A stretch of DNA of 64,000 nucleotides from NCBI GenBank assembly GCA_963798795.1, contig CAWCUZ010000001.1, positions 1,302,001 through 1,366,000 of the forward strand, written 5' to 3'. Positions 41,451 to 51,013 of the stretch are shown here, in pieces (position 1 is the first letter of the stretch; each line of letters opens with the position of its first letter). The notes beneath the pieces were generated by a model. The model saw only the letters and a list, made by a program, of their open reading frames with translations, made no database searches and was not told the origin of the DNA. The translations under genes and the position numbers were made by a program. The stretch comes from CAWCUZ01 sp963798795 (GTDB taxonomy: Bacteria; Acidobacteriota; Vicinamibacteria; Vicinamibacterales; SCN-69-37).

Positions 41451-43910
41451 TTACCCGCCGGTCGTGACAGTGGCGAGCGCTTCCTCGAGTCCCGGAGCCG
41501 AGGCGTGGATCGTGATGACGCCTGCGGCGCCGGTCGATTGGAGAATCGCCAGACCGCGCCCCTGAGACGCGCGGTGCGTCAGCCCCCGACCGCTCGCCGG
41601 ATCGTTCAGGTCCGCGTTGCCGATGCCGAGGATGCGGGCCGGGCCCTGCACGTCGAACGTCACCTCGTCATCGGCGGCGGCCACGCGCACCCCGTTCCCA
41701 TCCACGATCCGGTACTCGACGTGCACGACGGACTCGCCGTCCGCGGCGATTCGCGCGACGTCCGGCACGAGCTCGATGCGGGCCGGAGCCCCGGCCGTCG
41801 TGAGCGTGAATTCCGCGACCGGCCGGCCCGCTCGACGGGCGACCGCCTTCAGCACGCCCGGCTCGAACGGTACCGCCCACTGCAGCGCGCCGTCGACGGC
41901 GTCTGACGTCGCCTTCACGCCGAGCGGCCGGCCGTTGAGCGTGAGTGCCACGTCGTCGCCGTTCGAGTAGGCGGTCACGTCGACGGTCGATCCCGCCGGC
42001 CAGTTCCAGTGCTCCTCCAGCCGGGCGCCTCGCCGGGGCCCGCCGCTCCGCCCCGCCGGCGGCGCGGGCGACGCCGCCAGGTACACCATGGGCGCGTCGC
42101 TCCATACGCTCTGGCGAAACCACGCCATCGGCTTCTTGAACCCGCAGAGGTCCAGCAGTCCGGCGCCGTTCGCGCGGTTGGGGAACGCGCCGGCCTCACC
42201 GAGGTAGTCGACGCCCGTCCACAGGAACTGGCCCGCCACGTAGGGATGGTCCCGGACGACCGTCCAGTTCGCGTATTGATGACCATTCTCGCTTCCAAAG
42301 ATGACGCGCGCCGGCTCGCGCGCGTGGTCCTCCGCATAGCGCGCCTCCTGGTAGTTGTAGCCGACAAGGTCGAACAGTTCGGGAAAGCCGACGGCCTCCG
42401 ACATGTCGAGGCTCGCGAGCGCCGCCGTCACCGGCCGCGTCGGATCGAGCGTGCGAATGGCCTCGACGAGCGGGCGCGCCAGCGTCACCAGATGCTTCGC
42501 CGGCGGATTCTCCGGCCGGTACCGTCGCCCGAGCACCGGATCCGAGAACGGATCGTTCGGATAGTCCACCTCATTGCCGACGCTCCACGCGAAAATCGAT
42601 GGGTGATTGCGGTCGCGCCGCACCATGTCGCTGGCGTCGGCGACGGACCACTCCGTGAAGCTCTCGGCGTACCCGAAGCGGCTCGGCTCGCCCGCGTTCC
42701 GGCCCTCGACCCACTTGTTCTTCGCCGGCGTGAACTCATCGAACGCCTCGTCGAGCACGAGCAGGCCGAGGCGATCGCACAGGTCCAGAACCTCGGGCGC
42801 GGGCGGGTTGTGGCTGGTCCGGATGGCATTGACGCCGAGGGCCTTCAACGCGCGCAGCCGCCGCGCCCACACGCCGGCCGGGACGGCGACGCCCAGGCTG
42901 CCGGCGTCCTGGTGCACGCACACGCCCTTCAGCTTCACCGGCTCGTCGTTGAGCAGGAACCCGCGCTCCGCGTCGAACCGCATCGTCCGTACGCCGAATG
43001 TCGTGTCGGCGTCATCGGTGACGCCGGATTCGGCGCGAACGCGCTGGCGCAGCGTGTAAAGGACGGGCGCGTCGGTCGTCCACCGGCGGGCATTCGGAAT
43101 CGTGAGGTCCTGCGCGACCATCCGGGCCCCACCGGCCGGGAGTGATGCCGGCGTCGTCAGGCGCGCGACGACGTCGCCGCCGAACACGATGTCGGTGTCG
43201 AGCTCGATGCCGCGTCCGCCATCGGAGGCGTTCTCGACCGTCGTCTCGACGTGCACCGTGGCCGCGGCGGCCGTGACCGCCGGCGTGGTGACGAACGTGC
43301 CCCACGGCGCGATATGAACGGGATTGACGAGCCTCAGACGCACGTGCCGGTAGATGCCCGATCCCGTGTACCACCGCGAATCGGCGAAGCGCGAGTGGTC
43401 GACGCGGACCGCGACGACGTTGTCGCCGCCGCCGAAATGGAGGGACGGCGTGAGCGGGCAGCTGAAGCTCGAGTAACCGTACGGCCGGCCGCAGACGAAC
43501 TGGCCGTTCACCCAGACTTCCGCGTGGTCGTAGACGCCGTCGAACTCGACGGTCGCGAGGCGGCCGGCCAGGTTCCCGTCGAGCGCGACGTGCTTCCGAT
43601 ACCACCCGATGCCGCCCGGCGCGTAGCCGTTGCCGCTGCCCCACTCGGCCGAGAACGGCCCGTCCGCACTCCAGTCGTGCGGCAGTCGCACGACACGCCA
43701 GGCCGAATCATCGAAGCCCGGCACGGCGGCGTTCGCGAAGTCGCCGCGGCTGAAGCGCCAGTCGGCCTCGAGGGACATGACGACGCGCGGCGCTGGCGGC
43801 TGCTGGACGTCGGTGTGTGGATGTACCGCGGTGACGCCTGAAAACAGGAGCAGCCAGACGGCGAGAACCACACCCGCCCGAGTCTGAAGACCCGGGCCTC
43901 CATCAGCCAT
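41451..43910 (-). CDS. Secreted GH2 beta-galactosidase-type glycosidase
   Basis: An 819-residue glycoside hydrolase family 2 protein. An N-terminal signal segment (VVLAVWLLLFSGVTAVHP) is followed by the sugar-binding domain (PHDWSADGPFSAEWGSGNG, GIGWYRKHV, WVNGQFVCGRPYGYSSF), an Ig-like domain, and the TIM barrel (GVCVHQDAGSLGVAVPAGVW, AIRTSHNPPAPEVLDLCDRLG). The acid/base is Glu447 in WSVGNEVDYPN and the nucleophile Glu541 in FGSENGHQ. C-terminal beta domains follow. ATG 43910 is used (GTG 43913 is next to it); no ribosome-binding site is seen, and a dispersed palindrome lies inside codons 5-12, so the true start could be later. Confidence 0.9.
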   Translation of the reverse strand: MADGGPGLQTRAGVVLAVWLLLFSGVTAVHPHTDVQQPPAPRVVMSLEADWRFSRGDFANAAVPGFDDSAWRVVRLPHDWSADGPFSAEWGSGNGYAPGGIGWYRKHVALDGNLAGRLATVEFDGVYDHAEVWVNGQFVCGRPYGYSSFSCPLTPSLHFGGGDNVVAVRVDHSRFADSRWYTGSGIYRHVRLRLVNPVHIAPWGTFVTTPAVTAAAATVHVETTVENASDGGRGIELDTDIVFGGDVVARLTTPASLPAGGARMVAQDLTIPNARRWTTDAPVLYTLRQRVRAESGVTDDADTTFGVRTMRFDAERGFLLNDEPVKLKGVCVHQDAGSLGVAVPAGVWARRLRALKALGVNAIRTSHNPPAPEVLDLCDRLGLLVLDEAFDEFTPAKNKWVEGRNAGEPSRFGYAESFTEWSVADASDMVRRDRNHPSIFAWSVGNEVDYPNDPFSDPVLGRRYRPENPPAKHLVTLARPLVEAIRTLDPTRPVTAALASLDMSEAVGFPELFDLVGYNYQEARYAEDHAREPARVIFGSENGHQYANWTVVRDHPYVAGQFLWTGVDYLGEAGAFPNRANGAGLLDLCGFKKPMAWFRQSVWSDAPMVYLAASPAPPAGRSGGPRRGARLEEHWNWPAGSTVDVTAYSNGDDVALTLNGRPLGVKATSDAVDGALQWAVPFEPGVLKAVARRAGRPVAEFTLTTAGAPARIELVPDVARIAADGESVVHVEYRIVDGNGVRVAAADDEVTFDVQGPARILGIGNADLNDPASGRGLTHRASQGRGLAILQSTGAAGVITIHASAPGLEEALATVTTGG
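43876..43897. repeat. Dispersed palindrome inside the GH2 N-terminus
   Basis: GCCCGAGTCT-GA-AGACCCGGGC: a 10-bp stem with one mismatch, of the same family as 34449-34470 and 38539-38556. It encodes the PGLQTRAG stretch before the signal-peptide core of the GH2 protein, if the ATG at 43910 is used. Confidence 0.65.
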
Positions 43911-43939
43911 CACAAATCACACATCACGAATCGCGAGGA

Positions 43940-46900
43940 TCACTCCCCGCCCGCCGCCTTGACGCGGCGCTGGAGCGCGGTCCATTTCGCCATGAGCGCC
44001 GTGTGCTCCGACAGCCGCGCCTGACACTCACCGAGCACGGACGCCGTCGGGGCCATCTCCGAACCCTGCATCGACATGGCGGCGGCCACCATCGCCGTCC
44101 CCATCGTCGCGAGGTTCGGCGGTTCGGCGGCTGCGCCACGTCCGCCGCCGCGGCCCCCGCGTCCGCCGCCGCGTCCGCCGAAGCCCCCGCGGCCCGCGCC
44201 GCCGGCCGGCGCCGCCGCTGGCGGCGGTGCGATGTCGTCGAGCTCCGTGAGCAGCGCCGTGATCGCCGGCGTCGCCGGCCGGGCGCGGAGTGTGTCGGCC
44301 GACGCCCGCGCCTGGTCGTACGCGGCCTGTGCCGACCGTGCGCCATCCTCCAGTTGCGCCGTCAACGTGAAGATCTGCTGTACGGCCGGCGTGATCTGGA
44401 CGCGCGGATCCAGCTTGACGGTCATCGGCTTCGTCTGGCTTCGGCCGTCGACCGTGAGCCGGACCGAGTACGTCCCCGGCGGCACCCACGGCGAGTTGAC
44501 ACCCGGATAGGTGCGGTGCGGAACCGCGCCGAGCGCGCCGCCGCCGCGGCCACCACCGCCGCCCCCCAGCGGGTCGTAGTGCAGATCCCACGAGAACCGA
44601 TGGTGCCCGGCTGCCGTCGACACCACCTCAGGTGGCGCGGGCCAGTAGAGCGGCAGGTTGCAGTCGGGGAGATTCGGCGTCGCCTGACACAGCGTGTCGT
44701 AGGCCGCCGGGTCCGTGGCCGGATGCGGATCGCGCACTGGATCGGTGCTCGAGTACGACCGGATCAAGTGACCCGCCGTGTCGAGCACTTCGAGCTTCAC
44801 CTCGCCGGTGGCGGCGGCCGGCAGGTAGTAGTCGATGAGGGCACCGGGCGGCGGGTTCTGCCCTGCCGGCACCTCGGGCGGCCAGGGCGTGGGGTCGTTC
44901 ATCCCGAACCGGACGCGGATGCCCACGGCCGGCTCGTAGAGGAACGGGCCGCGCGCAGCCGCGAGCTCCGCCTGCTGCCGCAGCGGCGTCACGTCGTCCA
45001 GGATCCAGAACCCGCGCCCATGCGTGCCGGCGACCAGATCCGAACAGAGGCACGTCGGGTCGTCTTTCACCGCGATGTCGCGGACCGAGACCGCCGGCAT
45101 GTTCAGCCGCAGCGACTGCCAGTGGTCGCCGTCGTCGAACGACACCCAGACCTGCGTTTCGGTCGCGGCGTACAGCAGGCCCTGCCTGCGCGGGTCCTCA
45201 CGGATTGAGTTCGCCACGGCGCCGGGCGCGATGCCGGTGTTGATTTCCGTCCACGTCCGGCCACCGTCGTGCGTCCGCCAGAAGTGCGGGTTCATGTCGT
45301 CGATGCGCATCGTGTTGGCGGCCGCGTACGCCGTCTGCGCGTCGAAATGCCCGGCGTCCATGTTGAAGATGCGCGTCCACGGCTTGATGCCGGTCGGCGT
45401 CACGCTTCTCCAGTTCGTGCCGCCGTCGGTCGTGACCTGGATGTTGCCGTCGTCGGTACCCGCCCAGATCACCGCCACGCTGCGCGGCGACGGCGCCAGC
45501 GCGGTGATCGTCCCCTGCGCCGCCGGCGTGACGCCGCTCGCATACTTGCCGGCGTTGGCCGGCACCTCCCACGTCTGCCGGGCGAGGTCGGGACTGATGC
45601 GCGTCCAGCTGTGTCCGTGATTGGTCGACTTCCAGACGACGTTCGACGTGTAGAAGAGGACCGTGGGATCCACCGGCGACCAGACCAGCGGCATCGTGCG
45701 CACGTTGCGGCCGAAGTCCGAGCCCCGCTGCTCCGAGGTCGGACCCACCGTCGTCGTTTGCCCCGTGCGCCGGTCGTAGAGCGAGACGTTGGAGCGCTGG
45801 CCGCCGAAGACGAGATCGGGATCCTTCGGATCGGGCGCGGCCATGCCGTACTCCTGGATGTTCACCGGGTGCCAGTTGTTGAACGTGATCTCGCCGTCGT
45901 TGCCGCGGCTGTCCACGCACGCGGAGCCGGAGTCCTGCTGCCCGCCGCACAGCCGGTACGGAAACGCGTTGTCGGCCGTCACGTGATACATCGCGGCGGT
46001 CGGCTGCGTGTACCAGTTGCTCCACGACTCGCCGCGGTTGGCGGAGATGACGGCGCCCTGATCGGCCACGACGAGGAGGATGTTCGGGTTGTCGGGGTTG
46101 ATCCACGCCTTCTGGTAGTCGTCGCCGCCCGGCGCGCCGCGCACCGCCGACCAGGTGACGCCGCCGTCCTCGGTGCGCCACAGCACGACGGAACAACTGT
46201 AGACGACGTTCTCGTTCGTCGGATCGACGGTCAGCGTTGGCAGGTCGCCGCCGCCGATTCTCGCGAGCGGCCGCGCGTCCGGCGTGCGCGGCGCCCCGCC
46301 GGGCGATGTCCCGCCCCGGCCTTCGGCCGCCAGGAACCAGTGCTCGCCGCCATCGGTCGTCTTGTAGATGCCGACCGAGCCGCCGCCTCCCCGTCCGCCG
46401 CGTCCGCCGCCGCCTCCTGCCGCACCCGCGCCGCCCTGGTTCGCCGCGGGCGCGCAGGGCCCCGCGCAGCCGACCATCGCATAGACGACGCCGGGCTTGC
46501 TCGGCGCGACCGCCAGGTTCGCCTGCAGCACGTTTGGCAGGCCCTCGGTCATCTGGGTCCAGGTGGTGCCGCCGTCGACGGACTTGAAGATGCCGCCGTC
46601 GTTCGACTGCGCGTTGCCGCCGAACGATCGGCTTTCGGCGAACGCCTCCTGCTGCTGCCACAACGCGGCGTACACCACATTCGAATCGCCCGGGTCGAGG
46701 CGGACGTCGTTGGCGCTGACGTACTCGTTCTTGTAAAGGACCTTCTGGAAACTCGCACCCCCGTCCGTGGAGCGGAACACGCCGCGCTCGGCGCTCGGAC
46801 CGTACGGATGGCCGAGCACCGCGACGAACAGCCGGTTCGCATTCCGCGGATCGACGACGACGTTGGCAATCATCTGCGAGTCGCGCAGCCCCAGGTGCGT

Positions 46901-47330
46901 CCACGTCCGGCCGGCATCGGTCGACTTGTACATGCCATCGCCGGTCGACAGGTCGGGCCGGATGATGCCGGCGCCGGAATCCGACGTAGATGATGTTGGG
47001 ATCCGACGGCGCCACCGCAATGGCCCCGATCGACCCGGTCGGCTCGCGGTCGAAGATCGGCACCCACGTCGACCCGAAGTCGCCCGACCGCCACACGCCG
47101 CCATTGTCGAACCCGACGTAGAAGAGGTTGGCGTGGCCGCGCACGCCGTCCAGGGCGCGCGCGCGGCCGGCCCGCGTCGGGCCGATCGATCGCCAGCGCA
47201 GGTCGCTGAAGGTCGAGCCGGCCGCGGCCGGCGCCGGCGTCTGCGCCGTCGTGCGAACGACGACCGACGCGACCGCCAGCACGCAAAGCCCTGCACCAAG
47301 CCATGTCCGCCGAACATGAAGATGTGTCAC
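43940..47330 (-). CDS. Secreted BNR/sortilin-type beta-propeller protein, frameshifted
   Basis: About 1,130 residues once repaired. The N-terminal signal peptide (LGAGLCVLAVASVVVRTTAQ) starts at GTG 47330. It is followed by FSDLRWRSIGPTRAGRARAL and many BNR/VPS10-type repeats of the form S-x-D-G-G-x-T-W (GMYKSTDAGRTWTHLGL, GIFKSVDGGTTWTQM, IQVTTDGGTNWRSV, FWRTHDGGRTWTEI). A late segment (GTHGRGFWILDDVTPLRQ) and a beta-domain with a short C-terminal helical part complete it. An extra base near 46978 shifts the frame; removing it gives YVGSGAGIIRPDL. It is likely an extracellular or periplasmic propeller; substrates of the family are mostly unknown. Confidence 0.8.
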
Positions 47331-47594
47331 GGTCTGTCTCCCCAGAAAAGACGTGGGGGCAGTGTATACCCGGGCACGAACGCAGCGAGACGGTGAACGC
47401 GGCGTCGTCAGGGAACCCGCGGAGGACGCCGCGGCGGGGCCTGGCGGCTCGCCGCTTCGCCGCGTTCTTGGTACTTTTCGTCCGTCTTTGGTACGGTCCC
47501 TCCCCGAGGCTGGCGAGCCTCGGCATCCGCACGCTGACTGACGCCCGCGCCACGGGCCTCGGAACGCGGCTCGTCGCCCTCCGACGGAGGCGTA

Positions 47595-48006
47595 ATGGCG
47601 CGGACCCGGCGGCAGGCGGCGGTCATTCCCTATCGCATTCGCAACCGGCAGGTCGAAGTGGCCCTGGTCACCACCTCCAGCGGCAAGCGCTGGATTGGTA
47701 CCGAAAGGCTCGATCGACGCCGGCGAACGGCCCCGCGAAGCGGCCATGCGCGAGGCGGAAGAGGAAGCCGGGTTGCTCGGCATCGTCGCCCGCCGTCCGG
47801 TCGGCCGGTACGTGCGCGTGACCGGCGACCGCCGTGCGCGCGTGGACGTGTACCTGATGCGCGTCACCACGGTCCTCGAACACTGGCTCGAGGACGAGTT
47901 CCGCCGCCGCCGCTGGATGCGGGTGCCCGATGCCGCGGCGCGACTTCGCCGGGAACTGCAGGACTTCGTCCACGGCCTCGAGGCCGCCGTCGAGCTGGAG
48001 TCCTGA
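47595..48006 (+). CDS. Nudix hydrolase (diphosphoinositol/polyphosphate-type), frameshifted
   Basis: About 136 residues. ATG 47595 starts ARTRRQAAVIPYRIRNRQVE, reaching SGKRWI. After an extra G at 47697-47698 the frame resumes with VPKGSIDAGERPREAAMREA and EEEAGLLG, a complete Nudix box (G-x5-E-x7-REA-x-EEAG). The RWIVPKG lead-in and position of the box resemble the DIPP group that hydrolyses diphosphoinositol polyphosphates, dinucleoside polyphosphates and polyphosphate. It ends 1 bp before the CHAD gene's ATG, so it heads a three-gene operon. The indel is probably a sequencing error, since both halves are well preserved. Confidence 0.8.
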
Positions 48007-48007
48007 C

Positions 48008-49603
48008 ATGGCCGTCGTCACGACCGCCGAGCCGCCCGTCACCGAATCGCTGTACATCGTGCGCGGCGAGTGGTCGGCCGACACCATCGCGAACAGCCTG
48101 TACGCCCTGCTGCCCGCCCGGCTGCGCCCCATCGCCCGCCATCAGTTCACGCTGCTCGATACCTTCGACGGCCGCGTGCGCCGCGCCGGCGCGCGGCTTA
48201 CCCGGACCGGCACGAACGGCACGACGGTCCTCACGTGGCAGCCGTCCGTCGGCCGCGGAGAGGTGTCGGCGCAGGTCGGCGATTCCGCGGGGTTCGCCTG
48301 GGATCTGCCCGCCGGTCCACTGCAGCAGGCCGTGAGTCCGGTGATCGGCGTCCGGCGCCTGATTCCGCAGGCGGACGCCGTGCAACAGGGATCGCAGCTC
48401 GACGTGCTCGACGAGCGCGGCAAGACCGTGGCGCGCGTGCGCATCGAGTCGGGCCACGCCCGCGCCTCGCTCCCGCGCGCGCCCTGGCAACCCTTGCCCA
48501 CCACCGTCACGCTCACGGCCCTGCGCGGATACGACGAGGCCTTCCGTCGGCTCGTCCCGATCATCGAGAGCCGGCCGGGCCTCGCCGCCTGCCGCGCAGG
48601 CGCGGTCGACGTCATCCTGCGGCACGCGGGCGCGGCGAACCCCGGCGATACCTCCGTGCCCCGACTGCAGCTTGCACCGGCCGTCCGGGCCGACGCCGGC
48701 GCCCGGCAAATCCATCGGGCGCTGCTCGCCATCCTCGAAGTGAACGAACCGGGGCTGCGCGCCAATCTCGACTCGGAGTTCCTGCACGATTTCCGCGTGG
48801 CCATCCGGCGTACCCGATCGCTGCTCGGCCAGATCAAGTCGGTCTTCCCCGCCGACCTGGTCGAGCACTTCGCGACGGAGTTTTCGTGGATGGGCCGCGT
48901 CACGGGACCGCCGCGCGATCTCGACGTGCTCGTGCTCGCGCTCCGGATACGCCCGGCCGACCTGTCGCGCGAGGACCTGGACACGCTCCTCGAGTTCCTC
49001 GGCCATCGTCAGCGGCAGGCGCACCGCGAACTGGTCGAAGCCCTCAACAGCCGGCGCTACCTGCGCCTGGTGGCGGAATGGCACGCGCTCCTCGACGAGA
49101 CGACGTCGCCCGCAACCGACGCGCCGAACGCCGCGCGCGCGCTGGGCGAAGTCATCGCCGAGCGCGCCTGGCGGCTGAGCCGGCGCATCGTGGCCGCCGC
49201 CGAGGGACTCGACGACCAGACGCCGGCCCCGCGTATTCACGACGTGCGCATCCTGGCGAAGAAGCTCCGGTATCTCATCGACGTGGCGCCCGCCTTCTGC
49301 GAGGCCACGGACCTGGCCTTGATCCTGGGTCGCCTCAAGAAGCTGCAGCGCGTCCTCGGCGAGTTCAACGATGCCCAGGTCCAGTCGACGCGGCTGCTCG
49401 ACTGCGGCCGCGACCTGGCGGTTGACGGCGGTCCCTCCAGCGCCCTCGTCGCGCTGGGCCGGCTGGCCGAGGAGCGGCGGCAGCGCAGCGCTCGGCTCCG
49501 CACCGAGGTGACGGGCGCCCTGGCGCGATTCGTCGACCGCGACGCCCGGGCCGTGTGCCGGCGCGCGCTCAAGCGGGCGCGGCCGGCGGAGACGGCGCCG
49601 TGA
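48008..49603 (+). CDS. CYTH-like/CHAD domain protein
   Basis: A 531-residue protein. The C-terminal CHAD domain (about 230-515) shows the conserved His-rich helices HDFRVAIRRTRSLLGQIK and HDVRILAKKLRYLIDVAP, with many surface Arg/Lys, matching a helical bundle that binds polyphosphate. The first 220 residues look like a degenerate CYTH fold (DTFDGRVRRAGARLTRTG; no clear ExExK), so triphosphatase activity is unlikely. CHAD proteins are known to sit on polyphosphate granules. ATG 48008 begins right after the Nudix stop; its TGA overlaps the ParA start. Confidence 0.85.
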   Translation: MAVVTTAEPPVTESLYIVRGEWSADTIANSLYALLPARLRPIARHQFTLLDTFDGRVRRAGARLTRTGTNGTTVLTWQPSVGRGEVSAQVGDSAGFAWDLPAGPLQQAVSPVIGVRRLIPQADAVQQGSQLDVLDERGKTVARVRIESGHARASLPRAPWQPLPTTVTLTALRGYDEAFRRLVPIIESRPGLAACRAGAVDVILRHAGAANPGDTSVPRLQLAPAVRADAGARQIHRALLAILEVNEPGLRANLDSEFLHDFRVAIRRTRSLLGQIKSVFPADLVEHFATEFSWMGRVTGPPRDLDVLVLALRIRPADLSREDLDTLLEFLGHRQRQAHRELVEALNSRRYLRLVAEWHALLDETTSPATDAPNAARALGEVIAERAWRLSRRIVAAAEGLDDQTPAPRIHDVRILAKKLRYLIDVAPAFCEATDLALILGRLKKLQRVLGEFNDAQVQSTRLLDCGRDLAVDGGPSSALVALGRLAEERRQRSARLRTEVTGALARFVDRDARAVCRRALKRARPAETAP

Positions 49604-50925
49604 ACACTCTCGCCATCTACAACATGAAAGGCGGCGTCGGCAAGACGACGACCGCTGTGACACTCGCGCATCTGGCGGCCGCGAGCGGCCGCCGCACGCT
49701 GGTGTGGGACCTCGATCCGCAGGCGGCGGCCAGCTTCGCCTTTCGCGTGCGGCCGCGCGTCGAGGGATTCGGGCGCAAGAGCCTCACCGGGGGACGGACG
49801 TTCGAGGACGCGATCAAAGAAACGGACTGTCCCGGCCTGGACCTGCTTCCGTCGGACTTCGCGTACCGCAAGCTCGACCGGATGCTCGGCGACCTGGGCG
49901 GGCCGGCACGCGTCGTCGCGGACCTCGTCGATCGCGTCGGCGCCGGCTACGAGTTCGTCATCCTCGACTGCCCGCCGGGATTCTCACTGCTCACCGAGGG
50001 CATCCTCGCGGCCGTCGATGGCGTCCTCGTGCCGACGCTCCCGACGCTGCTGTCGCTGCGAATGCTGGCGCAGGTGATCGCGCGGGCCGAACGCCGCCAG
50101 GCGACGGTGCACTTGGCGGCCTTCTTCAGCATGGTCGACCGGCGCAAGACGCTGCACCGTCGCGCGTGTGAGTGGTCGCACGCCTGTCGCGATCTGTTCC
50201 TGTCCGCCTCGGTGGCCTACGCGAGCGTCGTGGAGCAGATCGGCGTGCGCCGCCTGCCGCTCACAGCGTTCGCGCCGCGCGATCCGGCGACGGCGTCGTT
50301 CCGGGAGATCTGGCGCGAGGTCGAAGCGCGCTTCGCGTCGCGCGTCGACGATGCCGACGCGGCCACGCCGCGCTGGGCGGAACGGCTGCGGGCCGTCGAA
50401 TCCTTGATGGCGCGGCTCGAAGACGAGGGCGAGTCCGCGTCTCCGCCGGCACCTTCAGCCGGCACGCCCGAGCCGAAAGGCCAGTGGGTCCGCCGCCTGC
50501 ACGCGGTCAGGCCCGCCGGAGACGATGACGCCACGACTCTGACCCACCAGTTCGATACCGACCGGCGCGACCTGGAGCGCGCCGGCTGCGCGCTCGAACT
50601 GCGCGAGCGCGGCGCCAGTTTTGCCCTCGTCGCCTTCGGCGGCCACGACGGGCCGCACGCGCCAGACACCCAGCGCGCGCAGGTTCAGATCGACGCCTCG
50701 TGGGCGGTCGACATCCTGTCGGGCACGATGTCGCTGCTCGACGCCTTCGATCGACGCCTTGGCCGGCCGGGACCACCCGCGATCGAAGCGATTCGAACAC
50801 GGGTTGGAACCGCGCGCCTGCGCCGCCTGGCATCCTGTGTTTCGCCCCCCGTGCCGCGCGCCGATCCCGATCGTCCCGCCGAGTCCTCACCTCTCGCCAA
50901 CCTCGGGATCCGCCGCGTCGGCTGA
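49600..50925 (+). CDS. ParA-family ATPase with CYTH-like C-terminal extension
   Basis: A 441-residue P-loop ATPase. It has a deviant Walker A KGGVGKTTT near residue 9, Walker A' VWDLDPQAAAS, and Walker B FVILDCPPGFSLLTEG; the ParA domain ends near 265. The final 175 residues are unusual: THQFDTDRRDLERAGCALEL followed by RERG and VQIDASWAVDIL resembles a CYTH strand pattern (F/YDT-x5-L-x2-AG-x2-L-x2-R). The start is GTG 49600, overlapping the CHAD TGA (GTGA), so translation is coupled. There is no ParB, parS-like array or origin nearby, so it is more likely to position a cargo than to segregate a replicon. Confidence 0.82.
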   Translation: MNTLAIYNMKGGVGKTTTAVTLAHLAAASGRRTLVWDLDPQAAASFAFRVRPRVEGFGRKSLTGGRTFEDAIKETDCPGLDLLPSDFAYRKLDRMLGDLGGPARVVADLVDRVGAGYEFVILDCPPGFSLLTEGILAAVDGVLVPTLPTLLSLRMLAQVIARAERRQATVHLAAFFSMVDRRKTLHRRACEWSHACRDLFLSASVAYASVVEQIGVRRLPLTAFAPRDPATASFREIWREVEARFASRVDDADAATPRWAERLRAVESLMARLEDEGESASPPAPSAGTPEPKGQWVRRLHAVRPAGDDDATTLTHQFDTDRRDLERAGCALELRERGASFALVAFGGHDGPHAPDTQRAQVQIDASWAVDILSGTMSLLDAFDRRLGRPGPPAIEAIRTRVGTARLRRLASCVSPPVPRADPDRPAESSPLANLGIRRVG

Positions 50926-51013
50926 CCGCGGCGGGCGCGTGGTCTTATGACGGCGCGCCATCCTCGTCCGTAATCCACATACCAGCGGTTCTGTCCGTTG
51001 AGTGGAGGCCGGA

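Noticed and set aside
47331..47594. Possible small gene or regulatory RNA upstream of the Nudix gene
   Set aside because: Open frames here have random-like composition and no start signals; no structured RNA motif could be recognised by eye.
49600..50925. ParA as a plasmid or phage partition gene
   Set aside because: No ParB, parS repeats, replication protein or integrase is nearby, and it is translationally coupled to a CHAD gene.
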